In this document: positions 1 through 8,811 of the stretch, piece by piece | Layout: each line of letters starts with the position of its first letter | How positions within the stretch are numbered: position 1 is the first letter of the stretch | NCBI GenBank assembly: GCA_046546375.1 | Contig: JBKGXV010000036.1 | Span: 1-30,129 of the forward strand | DNA length: 30,129 nt | Direction: 5' to 3' | Origin: JAEZKC01 sp046546375 | GTDB lineage: Bacteria; Fibrobacterota; Chitinivibrionia; Chitinivibrionales; Chitinispirillaceae | Notes under the pieces: model-generated | Told to the model about the DNA's origin: nothing | Seen by the model: only the letters and a program-made list of their open reading frames with translations | Databases searched by the model: none | Program-made: the position numbers and the translations under genes

Positions 1-256
1 CGGTCAGGCGAGATAGACATGGAAGAGATGCATATGGGCAGTTGAAGGCGGCTGTGGGGTGAGGAAATGCAGACACTGCCGTTTTTCACATTGGAGAGCC
101 GTCAAACAGAAATGATTTCGCATCTTCGACCATGCGTGTGAGTTACATACCGGACTGAACCTCACCTATCCCAAAAATCACTACTATTTATTAAGGCCAC
201 ATACTACCGCGACATTTTCAAAGGCAACATTCATCAACCGATCAGAGTGAAAGTAT
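1..256. other. Left-edge non-coding stretch
   Basis: No supportable gene. One plus-strand frame is open from base 1 to a TGA ending at base 45 and another to base 60. Either could be the last codons of a gene that starts outside the window, but they are too short to identify. The rest is an upstream region for the response regulator, in which I see no convincing promoter. Confidence 0.4.
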
Positions 257-634
257 ATGAAAGCCCTCATCGTGGAAGACAATGACTCAATGCGGTTCAT
301 CCTTAAGCACCTGCTCGAAATCAGCTGTCCCGCCATCACACATATAAAAGATTGTGATTCTGCGGAAAAAGCACTCGGACTGCTTTCCGATTTCAAACCG
401 GATCTGCTGCTTACCGACCTCTCCCTTGCCGAAATGGACGGCATAGAACTTACTCGACATGCGATAAGTTACTATCCGCAACTGATTGTTTATATCGTTA
501 CCTGTCATGATCTTAAACAGTATGAAAGATATGCGCATGCTGCGGGCGCTAAGGGAATCTATCCCAAAGACGAAATGAAACTGTTGATGAACACTATAAA
601 GGAGAGCCTGAGCACCAACACTCAAAGCTCTTAA
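257..634 (+). CDS. Single-domain response regulator (CheY-like receiver)
   Basis: A 125-aa protein made up only of a receiver domain. Visible signatures are the acidic pair E7-D8 at the end of strand 1, the phosphoacceptor D54 in the motif LLLTDLS, the switch Thr T82, and the conserved K104 before P/K-D at the end of strand 5. There is no DNA-binding or enzymatic output domain, so by family knowledge it would relay phosphate or bind a partner, as CheY or Spo0F does. No histidine kinase lies next to it, so the partner is unknown. The ribosome site before the ATG is weak. It is followed by about 190 nt before a strong terminator. Several longer reading frames on the opposite strand are shadows. 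Confidence 0.9.
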   Translation: MKALIVEDNDSMRFILKHLLEISCPAITHIKDCDSAEKALGLLSDFKPDLLLTDLSLAEMDGIELTRHAISYYPQLIVYIVTCHDLKQYERYAHAAGAKGIYPKDEMKLLMNTIKESLSTNTQSS

Positions 635-961
635 CTGAGATCCCTGTTCTCTCTCACTCCATGCCCCAAGCACCCCACTCCGACCAATTCACTACCCCCG
701 CACATTCCCATTGACTCCCCCAACCCAAAACATTATTTTGTTGTGGGCAAAAATGAAGTTACACGGCGGCAGCGAAATCCGCCTATTTCCGAAGTCTGAA
801 ATCTGATGATCTTACGTTTTGTTCAGAAGATATCCTCCTCGAGTGTACAGGGGAGGATATCTTTTTTTTTTGGACTAAACAGCATTATCATGGTACCCTT
901 TTCGTACTCAAGCAGTAGCTAGAAATCGGTTTCAAACCAATATTCATAAAGCGAGGTTTCC
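635..961. other. Intergenic leader region before carA
   Basis: This 327-base gap holds a small GC hairpin (765-769 with 779-783), a possible 17-codon leader ORF (753-806) with no good ribosome site, and the strong hairpin plus T-run listed separately. After the terminator, 90 bases remain before carA. I see no convincing -35/-10 pair there. The carA ribosome site GAGG is at 953-956. Confidence 0.5.
826..871 (+). terminator. Rho-independent terminator or attenuator upstream of carA
   Basis: AGATATCCTCC (828-838) pairs perfectly with GGAGGATATCT (852-862), and the stem can be extended by about two pairs inward. It is followed directly by ten T residues (862-871) on the plus strand. This is a textbook intrinsic terminator. 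It may end the response-regulator transcript, but it lies only 91 bases before the carA start, so a conditional role as an attenuator of the car operon is also possible. Confidence 0.85.
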
Positions 962-2098
962 TTGAAAGGTTATGTAGCACTGGAAGACGGGACTATCTTT
1001 GAAGGAGAATCCTTCGGAGCACCGGGTGAAGCGGTCGGAGAAGTGGTGTTCAACACCGGAATGACCGGCTATCAGGAAGTCCTCACCGATCCCTCCTACT
1101 CCTCTCAGATCGTCACCATGACCTATCCGCTCATCGGCAACTACGGGGTGAATGAAAAAGACATCGAATCATCCCGGGTTCAGGTATCCGGCTTCGTGGT
1201 CAAAGAAGCCTGCCCCTATCCCTCCAACCATACTTCACGCAGAAGCCTTTCGGAATATCTGAAGGAATACGGAATTGTGGGGGTTGAGGATGTGGATACA
1301 CGTGCTCTTACCAAACATATCCGCACCAAGGGTGCGCTCAAGGCGGTAATCTGGGCAGGTGATGAACCTGTGTCCACCGATGAACTGGTGCAGAAAGCCA
1401 AAAAGTGGAAAGGCCTTGAGGGCTCTGATCTGGTGAAGAATGTAACCTGCAAAAAGCCCTATGTATGGGAAGAGGAAACTCAGGCCGAACCGCGCTTTTC
1501 GGTAGTAGCCTTCGATTTCGGAGTCAAATACAATATACTGAGAATTCTGAGCAGACTGGGGTGCAAAGTGACGGTGGTTCCTGCAGACACCAGCGCCGAA
1601 GAGGTGCTGGCGTACAAGCCTGACGGGATATTCCTGTCAAACGGCCCCGGTGACCCTGCCCCGGTGACCTATGCTGTCGAAACCATCCGCAAGCTTATCG
1701 GCAAAAAGCCCATGTTCGGAATCTGCCTGGGACATCAGCTCATATCCCTTGCTTTGGGCGGTTCCACTTTCAAGCTGAAATTCGGACATCACGGCTCCAA
1801 TCATCCGGTAAAGGATCTCAAAACAGGGGTGATAGAAATCTCAAGCCAGAATCACGGCTTCTGTGTGGATGTGGAATCTCTGCGCTCAAGCGGAGCCAAA
1901 ACCTCGCATTTGAACCTGAACGACAACACCAGCGAGGGACTGATCTTTCCCGAAAAGGACCTGTTCTGCGTTCAGTATCATCCCGAGGCATCCCCCGGAC
2001 CTCACGATTCGGGCTACCTTTTTGAACGATTCATTCAAGCCATGGAACAGAAAGTGTCCAGAGTCGAAGCTGAAGACAAAGATACTGTCGGTGTTTAA
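962..2098 (+). CDS. carA: Carbamoyl phosphate synthase small (glutaminase) subunit
   Basis: A 378-aa protein of the usual CarA length. The N-terminal CPSase small-chain domain (residues 1 to about 150) begins GYVALEDGTIFEG. The class I glutamine amidotransferase domain (about 178-365) has nucleophile C255 in GICLGHQ and the catalytic pair H340/E342 in YHPEA. It releases ammonia from glutamine and channels it to CarB for carbamoyl phosphate, used for pyrimidines and arginine. The start is TTG at 962, with GAGG five bases before it. No other in-frame start fits the family N-terminus. carB follows after 78 bases. It is the only carA in the window although there are two carB genes, so it may serve both. 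Confidence 0.97.
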   Translation: MKGYVALEDGTIFEGESFGAPGEAVGEVVFNTGMTGYQEVLTDPSYSSQIVTMTYPLIGNYGVNEKDIESSRVQVSGFVVKEACPYPSNHTSRRSLSEYLKEYGIVGVEDVDTRALTKHIRTKGALKAVIWAGDEPVSTDELVQKAKKWKGLEGSDLVKNVTCKKPYVWEEETQAEPRFSVVAFDFGVKYNILRILSRLGCKVTVVPADTSAEEVLAYKPDGIFLSNGPGDPAPVTYAVETIRKLIGKKPMFGICLGHQLISLALGGSTFKLKFGHHGSNHPVKDLKTGVIEISSQNHGFCVDVESLRSSGAKTSHLNLNDNTSEGLIFPEKDLFCVQYHPEASPGPHDSGYLFERFIQAMEQKVSRVEAEDKDTVGV

Positions 2099-2176
2099 AA
2101 CCAGACACAACTATATACATATATATAAGTAACTTTCAAATCCCGCCGAATAAATGCGGGTCGATGAAGGAAAAGT

Positions 2177-5100
2177 ATGCCGAAAAGAGAAGACATTAGA
2201 AAGATCCTGATAATCGGAAGCGGCCCCATAATTATCGGTCAGGCCTGCGAATTTGACTACTCCGGGACCCAGGCGTGCAAGGCTCTCAAGGAGGAGGGGT
2301 TCGATGTGGTGCTGGTGAATTCCAACCCGGCCACCATCATGACCGATCCCAATGTGGCCGACCGGACCTATATTGAACCGATCACTCCCGAAATCGTGGA
2401 GAAAATCATCGCAAAGGAGCGTCCCGATGCGATTCTGCCCACCATGGGAGGTCAGACCGGACTCAACACGGCAATGGAGCTTTCTGAAAACGGCGTACTG
2501 GAACGCTACAACGTTCAGCTCATCGGCGCCAACGAGAAAGCGATCAAAAAAGCCGAGGACCGCAGCGAATTCAAAGACGCCATCAGAAAAATCGGGCTCG
2601 ATCTACCCAAAAGTGCTTTCGCCTACAACATGGACGAGGCCTGGGAGATTGCAAACGACATCGGCTTTCCTCTCATCGTCCGCCCCAGCTTCACCATGGG
2701 CGGTACCGGCGGAGGTCTGGTTTTCGACAAAGACGATTTCGAACGGATTGCCGGGTACGGACTGCACTGCAGCAGGATAAACGAGATTCTTATCGAGGAA
2801 TCGATCATCGGGTGGAAAGAGTACGAACTTGAAATCATGCGGGACAAGGCTGATAATGTGGTGATTATCTGCTCTATCGAAAACCTTGACCCTATGGGAA
2901 TTCATACGGGCGACAGCGTCACCGTGGCGCCCGCACAGACCCTTACCGACAGGCAGTACCAGCAGATGAGGGATGCGGCGCTGGCCATTATCCGTGAAAT
3001 CGGAGTGGAGACGGGAGGATCGAATATACAGTTCGCGGTGAATCCTCAGAACGGACGCATCGTGGTGATCGAGATGAATCCCAGGGTGAGCAGAAGTTCC
3101 GCTCTGGCATCTAAAGCCACCGGTTTTCCCATCGCCAAATTCGCAGCCAAGCTTGCGGTCGGCTACACTCTGGATGAGATCAGAAACGATATCACCAAAG
3201 AAACACCGGCCTCCTTTGAACCCACCATCGACTACTGTGTCACCAAAATTCCCAGATTCACCTTTGAAAAGTTCCCGGAATCGGATCCCACTCTCGGTAT
3301 ACAGATGAAATCAGTGGGTGAAACCATGGCAATCGGACGCACACTCAAGGAATCGCTTCAGAAGGGGCTTCGCGGTCTTGAAATCGGCAGAAGAGGGTTT
3401 GAACTGATTGCCACAAAGTACTCCACAAAAGAGGACGTGCTCAAAGCCCTGCCCATCCCCACATGTGAAAGACTGTTTCTGATTCGCCAGGCGCTCGAAC
3501 TTGAGCTGAGTGTGGAGGAGATCTGCAAGGCTTCAGGGATAGACCCCTGGTTTGTCAATAACATGAAAGACATCGTTGAATTCGAAAAGGAAATCACTCC
3601 AGCTCTTCTCAAAGCCGGCAAGGAAGAACAGGTCAGGCTTGTTAAAAAAGCAAAGCGGATAGGGTTTTCAGATGCCCAGCTTGCGGATACTCTGGGCATG
3701 GAGGAAACGGATTTCAGAAAATTCCGCAAGGACCTGGGGATCCTTCCCACCTACAAACTGGTGGATACCTGTGCGGCGGAGTTCGAGGCGTACACACCCT
3801 ACTATTACTCAACTTATGAAAAAGAGGATGAAAGCAAGCCCAGCGACAAACGCAAAATCATGATTCTGGGCGGAGGTCCCAACAGAATCGGTCAGGGTAT
3901 CGAGTTTGACTACTGCTGCTGCCAGGCTTCATTTGCACTGAAAGAGCTCGGGTACGAATCGATAATGGTCAATTCAAACCCTGAGACGGTTTCGACGGAC
4001 TACGATACATCCGACAAGCTATATTTCGAGCCTCTGACATTTGAAGATGTGATGAACATAATCGACCGGGAACAACCCTTGGGAGTGATTGTACAGTTCG
4101 GCGGACAGACACCGCTTAACCTCGCACAGCGGCTCAAGGATGCCGGTGCTCCCATTATCGGAACCAGCGTGGAGTCGATTCAGCGCGCCGAGGACCGGGA
4201 TGAGTTCTCTGCAATGCTCAGAAAAATCGAGGTGGATCAGCCTGCCAACGGTATCGCCCGTTCCACAGACGAGGCTCTTGACATTGCCAGAGGCATCGGC
4301 TACCCTGTGCTTCTGCGCCCCTCATTCGTGCTTGGCGGACGGGCCATGCGTATCGTGTACGATGATGCCGAACTGAAATCGTTTATCGCGGAAGCTCAGG
4401 CTGCTGCTGAAAACAAACCGGTTCTTATCGATAAATTCATCGGTGATGCCATCGAGGTGGATGTGGATGCCGTTTCCGATGGGGAAAGTGCAATGATCTG
4501 CGGCATAATGGAGCATATCGAGGAAGCCGGAGTTCATTCGGGAGACAGCGCCTGTGTGCTTCCTCCCCACACCCTGTCAGAGGATATCATCTCCGAAATC
4601 CGCAGGATCACCAGAGACATCGCAAAAGAGCTTCAGGTCGTAGGGCTTCTCAATATTCAGTTTGCGGTCAAGGAAGACCTGGTGTATGTGCTGGAGGTGA
4701 ACCCCCGCGCGTCCCGTACCGTTCCATTCGTATCGAAAGCCAAGGCGGTGCCCTGGGCCAAAATTGCCGCCAAAGTGATGACCGGAAAGAAACTTTCAGA
4801 ACTTCCCGAAGCCTACGAACGCAATATGGACTATTTCGCTGTAAAGGAATCGGTACTTCCCTTCAACAAGTTCGCCGGAGCGGATATCATTCTCGGCCCC
4901 GAGATGAAATCAACCGGTGAGGTGATGGGAATCGATCAGGATTTCGGTCTGGCCTTTGCCAAAAGCCAGGAAGCAGCCGGAAACAAACTTCCGCGCAGAG
5001 GTTCGGTGTTCATCAGTGTCAAAAACAGCATGCGCCGCAACATCATCTTCATGGTAAAGACACTTGCTTCCATGGGTTTCAAGATTCTGGCTTCCGAGGG

Positions 5101-5455
5101 TACCTGGAGGGTACTGAGTTCAAGCGGAATCAATACCAAGATGGTTCCCAAGATCGGTGAAGGCAAACCGGATATTGTGGATCTGATCAAAAACGGAGAC
5201 GTTGATTTCATCATAAATGTTCCTGCAGGCAAAAAATCCCAGATTGATTCCAAGCCTATCAGAAGCGCGGCTATTTCCCAGGGTATTCCCTATATCACCA
5301 CTCTGGAGGGTGCCCAGGCTGCCATAAGCGGTATGGACTCGCGCGAAGTCACCGGGTTTTCCGTGAAATCCATACAGGAGTATGGTGAAGTGAAGAAAAC
5401 GTCCAATCAGAATCTTAAAAGTCATCTGGAAACACGGAAACTGATGTGGAGCTGA
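2177..5455 (+). CDS. carB: Carbamoyl phosphate synthase large subunit, copy 1
   Basis: A 1092-aa protein, slightly longer than the usual ~1075 because of a C-terminal tail of about 20 residues. It starts KREDIRKILIIGSGPIIIGQ and shows two ATP-grasp halves. The first (about 1-400) carries MGGTGGG and RVSRSSALASKATG. The second (about 555-935) starts KIMILGGGPNRIGQG and carries NPRASRTVPFVSKA. An oligomerisation segment lies between them. The C-terminal MGS-like allosteric domain (about 940-1070) follows. It makes carbamoyl phosphate from bicarbonate, ATP and CarA-derived ammonia. AAGGA lies five bases before the ATG. In the allosteric domain, two Thr positions used by E. coli CarB to bind UMP are changed to S973 and V1015, so feedback by UMP may differ from that of copy 2. 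Confidence 0.96.
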   Translation: MPKREDIRKILIIGSGPIIIGQACEFDYSGTQACKALKEEGFDVVLVNSNPATIMTDPNVADRTYIEPITPEIVEKIIAKERPDAILPTMGGQTGLNTAMELSENGVLERYNVQLIGANEKAIKKAEDRSEFKDAIRKIGLDLPKSAFAYNMDEAWEIANDIGFPLIVRPSFTMGGTGGGLVFDKDDFERIAGYGLHCSRINEILIEESIIGWKEYELEIMRDKADNVVIICSIENLDPMGIHTGDSVTVAPAQTLTDRQYQQMRDAALAIIREIGVETGGSNIQFAVNPQNGRIVVIEMNPRVSRSSALASKATGFPIAKFAAKLAVGYTLDEIRNDITKETPASFEPTIDYCVTKIPRFTFEKFPESDPTLGIQMKSVGETMAIGRTLKESLQKGLRGLEIGRRGFELIATKYSTKEDVLKALPIPTCERLFLIRQALELELSVEEICKASGIDPWFVNNMKDIVEFEKEITPALLKAGKEEQVRLVKKAKRIGFSDAQLADTLGMEETDFRKFRKDLGILPTYKLVDTCAAEFEAYTPYYYSTYEKEDESKPSDKRKIMILGGGPNRIGQGIEFDYCCCQASFALKELGYESIMVNSNPETVSTDYDTSDKLYFEPLTFEDVMNIIDREQPLGVIVQFGGQTPLNLAQRLKDAGAPIIGTSVESIQRAEDRDEFSAMLRKIEVDQPANGIARSTDEALDIARGIGYPVLLRPSFVLGGRAMRIVYDDAELKSFIAEAQAAAENKPVLIDKFIGDAIEVDVDAVSDGESAMICGIMEHIEEAGVHSGDSACVLPPHTLSEDIISEIRRITRDIAKELQVVGLLNIQFAVKEDLVYVLEVNPRASRTVPFVSKAKAVPWAKIAAKVMTGKKLSELPEAYERNMDYFAVKESVLPFNKFAGADIILGPEMKSTGEVMGIDQDFGLAFAKSQEAAGNKLPRRGSVFISVKNSMRRNIIFMVKTLASMGFKILASEGTWRVLSSSGINTKMVPKIGEGKPDIVDLIKNGDVDFIINVPAGKKSQIDSKPIRSAAISQGIPYITTLEGAQAAISGMDSREVTGFSVKSIQEYGEVKKTSNQNLKSHLETRKLMWS

Positions 5456-5595
5456 ATGCTTTTGAACAGCAGAAGATTTCATGACAATAAGAAGGAGTTG
5501 CGGAACGGAGGCAGATTTCCGTGCGCATCTCTGTTTCATTTACTGGAGCATCATTTACACAAGCACACGTGATTTTCTCTAGAAAGCAGGTTTTA

Positions 5596-7113
5596 ATGTC
5601 AATGGCGATCGGTTTCGACAACGAACTCTACCTCAAACAGCAGACAACAGCCATCGCCCAACGAGTCAAACGTTTCCAGAACAAACTCTACCTAGAATTC
5701 GGAGGCAAACTTCTTTTCGACTACCACGCCTCCAGAGTACTCCCCGGTTTCGATCCGAATGTTAAAATGAGGCTGCTTCAGCAGCTCAAAGATGATGCGG
5801 AGGTTATTCTCTGTATTTATGCAGGTGATATCGAACGCAAAAAAATCAGAGCCGATTTCGGCATCACCTACGATTCCGACGCGCTCAAGCTCATAGATGA
5901 CCTTGGCGACTGGGAAGTAAACGTTTCGGCAGTGGTTATCACCCGCTATGAAAACCAGCCTGCCGCCAGAGCATTCAAAAGCAAACTGGAAAGACGCGGA
6001 GTAGACGTTTACACTCATGGGTTCACCAAAGGCTACCCAACAGATGTGGATGTGATCGTTTCCAAAGAGGGCTACGGAGCGAACCCCTACATCCCCACCA
6101 CCAAACCCATCGTGGTAGTCACCGGTCCGGGCCCCGGAAGCGGCAAACTCGCCACCTGTCTCTCCCAGCTGTATCATGACTACAATCGCGGCATCCAGTC
6201 CGGGTATGCGAAATTCGAAACCTTTCCCATCTGGAATCTGGCACTCAAGCATGAGGTGAATGTGGCCTACGAAAGCGCCACGGCCGATCTTAAGGATGTG
6301 AACATGATCGATCATTTTCATCTTGATGCCTACAACGAGAAGACGATCAACTACAACCGGGACATAGAAGCATTTCCGCTGCTCAAAAGAATTCTGGAAA
6401 AAATCACCGGTAAAGAGTCGTTCTACAAATCACCCACCGATATGGGAGTGAATCAGGCTGCGTTCGGGATCATAAACGACAAGATTGTACGCGAAGCAGC
6501 CCGGCAGGAGATTCTGCGCAGATATTTCCGCTGTGCATGCGAATACGCCATGGGAGTCACGGAGAAAACAACTCTTCAGAGAGCCGAGCTTCTTGTTCAG
6601 GAAATGGGCATAACCTTCGATGAACGGTCTGTGATTGAACCCGCACGCAAAGCAGCAATCGAGGCACATGAAAAAGGCAAGGGCAATGACGGCATATACT
6701 GCGGCACAGCCATTCTGCTTCATGACGGGACAATCATCACCGGTTCCAATTCACAACTGATGCATGCGGCTTCAAGCCTCATTCTCAATGCGACCAAGCA
6801 CCTGGCGGGAATTCCGGAGGAGATGCATCTTCTTCCACCCAATATCACCGAATCCCTCACCCATCTCAAAAAAGAGATTCTCGAGGGTAAAAAGATAAGC
6901 CTTGACCTGGATGAAACACTTATTGCACTTGGGATCAGTGCGATTTCCAATCCTGCGGCGGAAATGGCTCTTAGCAAGCTTAAGGAACTGAAAAACTGCG
7001 AAATGCATATGACCCATATACCGACTCCCGGGGATGAAGCCGGTCTGAGAAAACTGGGAGTCAATCTGACGAGCGACCCTGACTTTTCCACCAAATCACT
7101 CTTTGTCAATTGA
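5596..7113 (+). CDS. UPF0371/DUF1846 family protein
   Basis: A 505-aa protein recognised as the UPF0371 (DUF1846) family by its start, IGFDNELYLKQQ, and by LYLEFGGKL followed by DYHASRVLPGF. The family's biochemical function is not established, to my knowledge. A P-loop-like motif, GPGPGSGK (177-184), suggests nucleotide or phosphate binding. Cysteines and histidines are scattered without an obvious metal site. It lies between carB and pyrG, 30 bases before pyrG, which points to nucleotide or one-nitrogen metabolism; that is inference from context. The start is uncertain. ATG 5596 matches the family N-terminus and has GCAGG five bases upstream, while a GTG at 5521 has a stronger GGAGG nine bases upstream and would add 25 residues unlike the family. 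Confidence 0.88.
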   Translation: MSMAIGFDNELYLKQQTTAIAQRVKRFQNKLYLEFGGKLLFDYHASRVLPGFDPNVKMRLLQQLKDDAEVILCIYAGDIERKKIRADFGITYDSDALKLIDDLGDWEVNVSAVVITRYENQPAARAFKSKLERRGVDVYTHGFTKGYPTDVDVIVSKEGYGANPYIPTTKPIVVVTGPGPGSGKLATCLSQLYHDYNRGIQSGYAKFETFPIWNLALKHEVNVAYESATADLKDVNMIDHFHLDAYNEKTINYNRDIEAFPLLKRILEKITGKESFYKSPTDMGVNQAAFGIINDKIVREAARQEILRRYFRCACEYAMGVTEKTTLQRAELLVQEMGITFDERSVIEPARKAAIEAHEKGKGNDGIYCGTAILLHDGTIITGSNSQLMHAASSLILNATKHLAGIPEEMHLLPPNITESLTHLKKEILEGKKISLDLDETLIALGISAISNPAAEMALSKLKELKNCEMHMTHIPTPGDEAGLRKLGVNLTSDPDFSTKSLFVN

Positions 7114-7143
7114 CCGTTTCCGCGGCCGAAGAGGAGTCTTGAG

Positions 7144-8799
7144 ATGACAAAATATATTTTCGTAACAGGCGGAGTAGTTTCATCGCTGGGCAAGGGAATT
7201 ACAGCCTCCTCCATAGGAGTGCTGCTCAAATCACGGGGACTCAACGTAGTTCATCAGAAATTCGACCCCTATCTCAATGTGGACCCGGGGACCATGAATC
7301 CCTACCAGCACGGAGAGGTCTACGTGACCGATGACGGTACGGAGACCGACCTTGACCTGGGTCACTACGAAAGGTTCACGGGAGTCACTACCACCCGCAA
7401 CAGCAACTTCACTACCGGAAAAATCTACAACAACATCATCACTAAAGAGCGCAGAGGGGATTACCTTGGAGGGACTGTGCAGGTGGTGCCTCATGTGACA
7501 AACGAAATCTGTGACGCCATACGCTCGGCAGCAAAGCCCGATGTGGATGTGGTTATATGCGAAATAGGCGGAACTGTGGGTGATATCGAAAGCCACCCCT
7601 TTCTGGAGGCATTAAGACAGTTCAGGCAGTTTGAGGGAAAAAGCAATGTGCTTTTCATACATGTGACTCTCATACCCTATCTGAGCAAGGCCGGTGAGGT
7701 GAAAACAAAACCCACTCAGCATTCCGTGGGAAGGCTGCGCGAGATCGGAATCATCCCCGACATTCTCATCTGCCGCACACAGAAGCATCTGGATCAGGAT
7801 GTGCGCCAGAAAATCTCCCTGTTCTGCAATGTGGACAAGGAGGCGGTGATCGAGGCCTTCGATGTGAAGGACACCATCTATGAAGCTCCTCTGGATCTTG
7901 CACAGCAGAACCTGGACAATGTGATACTTGATATACTCGGGCTTCGTGCCGGAAGGAGAAATCTCCGGGCCTGGCGCGAATACATCGAAAATGTCAAACA
8001 TGCCGACCGTGAGATTGAAATCGCGGTGGTGGGAAAATACAGTGAACTGCTTGATGCATACAAGTCGATTCACGAATCGATCAATCACGCCGGGGCATTC
8101 CACAGTACAAAAGTCATTATCAGGAGTGTGTCAGCAGAGGAAATCGAGGAAAACGGACCTGATAAAGTTCTTTGCGGAGTGTCGGGCATATTGGTTCCGG
8201 GAGGCTTCGGCTCAAGAGGCCTGGAGGGAAAGGTTCTGGCCATAAAGCACGCCAGAGAAAAAAAGGTTCCCTTTTTGGGCATATGTCTCGGCATGCAGAT
8301 GGCGGTAATAGAGTTTGCCCGCAATGTGCTCGGACTCGACACCGCTGACAGTACGGAAAACAACCCCAACAGCCCCGATCCGGTGATCCATCTGATGGAG
8401 GAGCAGAAAAAGATAATGGACCTTGGCGGTACCATGCGTTTGGGAGCATTCCCCTGCGTTCTCAAAAAGGGATCGTTGGCTCTGGCCAGCTACAAAGAAG
8501 AAAAAATTTCAGAGCGGCATCGTCACCGTTTCGAATTCAACAATGACTACAAAGAACGTTTCGAGGAGGCTGGGATGACAGTATCCGGCCAGTCACCCAA
8601 CGGCATGCTGGTGGAAATTGTGGAACTGCGGCAACACCCCTGGTTTGTTGCAACTCAGTTCCACCCGGAATTCAAGTCACGGCCGGTGGATGTCCATCCG
8701 CTTTTCAGGGATTTTATCGGTGCGGGTCTTAAATACAGAAATCAGCAGACATATACAAACAGATGCGAAGAGTTGAACAGCGCTGCAACAACAGAGTAA
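7144..8799 (+). CDS. pyrG: CTP synthase
   Basis: A 551-aa protein of the usual length. The N-terminal amidoligase domain (about 1-270) starts KYIFVTGGVVSSLGKG, the ATP-binding loop, and contains the family motif KFDPYLNVDPGTMNP. The C-terminal class I glutaminase domain (about 295-535) has C381 in GICLGMQ and H507/E509 in FHPEF. It converts UTP, glutamine and ATP to CTP, the last step of pyrimidine synthesis. GAGGAG lies seven bases before the ATG. It sits between the UPF0371 gene and the PurF-like gene, with 12 bases to the latter, so these are very likely cotranscribed. Confidence 0.97.
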   Translation: MTKYIFVTGGVVSSLGKGITASSIGVLLKSRGLNVVHQKFDPYLNVDPGTMNPYQHGEVYVTDDGTETDLDLGHYERFTGVTTTRNSNFTTGKIYNNIITKERRGDYLGGTVQVVPHVTNEICDAIRSAAKPDVDVVICEIGGTVGDIESHPFLEALRQFRQFEGKSNVLFIHVTLIPYLSKAGEVKTKPTQHSVGRLREIGIIPDILICRTQKHLDQDVRQKISLFCNVDKEAVIEAFDVKDTIYEAPLDLAQQNLDNVILDILGLRAGRRNLRAWREYIENVKHADREIEIAVVGKYSELLDAYKSIHESINHAGAFHSTKVIIRSVSAEEIEENGPDKVLCGVSGILVPGGFGSRGLEGKVLAIKHAREKKVPFLGICLGMQMAVIEFARNVLGLDTADSTENNPNSPDPVIHLMEEQKKIMDLGGTMRLGAFPCVLKKGSLALASYKEEKISERHRHRFEFNNDYKERFEEAGMTVSGQSPNGMLVEIVELRQHPWFVATQFHPEFKSRPVDVHPLFRDFIGAGLKYRNQQTYTNRCEELNSAATTE

Positions 8800-8811
8800 G
8801 GAGTTTGGGGA

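Noticed and set aside
287..673. 128-codon frame opposite the response regulator
   Set aside because: The plus-strand receiver has all conserved residues; the minus frame has none of any family.
2142..2160. CCCGC/GCGGG hairpin between carA and carB as a terminator
   Set aside because: The stem is only five pairs and no T-run follows; the genes are very likely cotranscribed.
2352..2780. 142-codon plus-strand frame inside carB1
   Set aside because: Out-of-frame shadow; composition rich in Ser, Arg and Pro as expected from shifted reading.
5692..6321. 209-codon open frame on the minus strand
   Set aside because: Antisense shadow of the UPF0371 gene with no family features.
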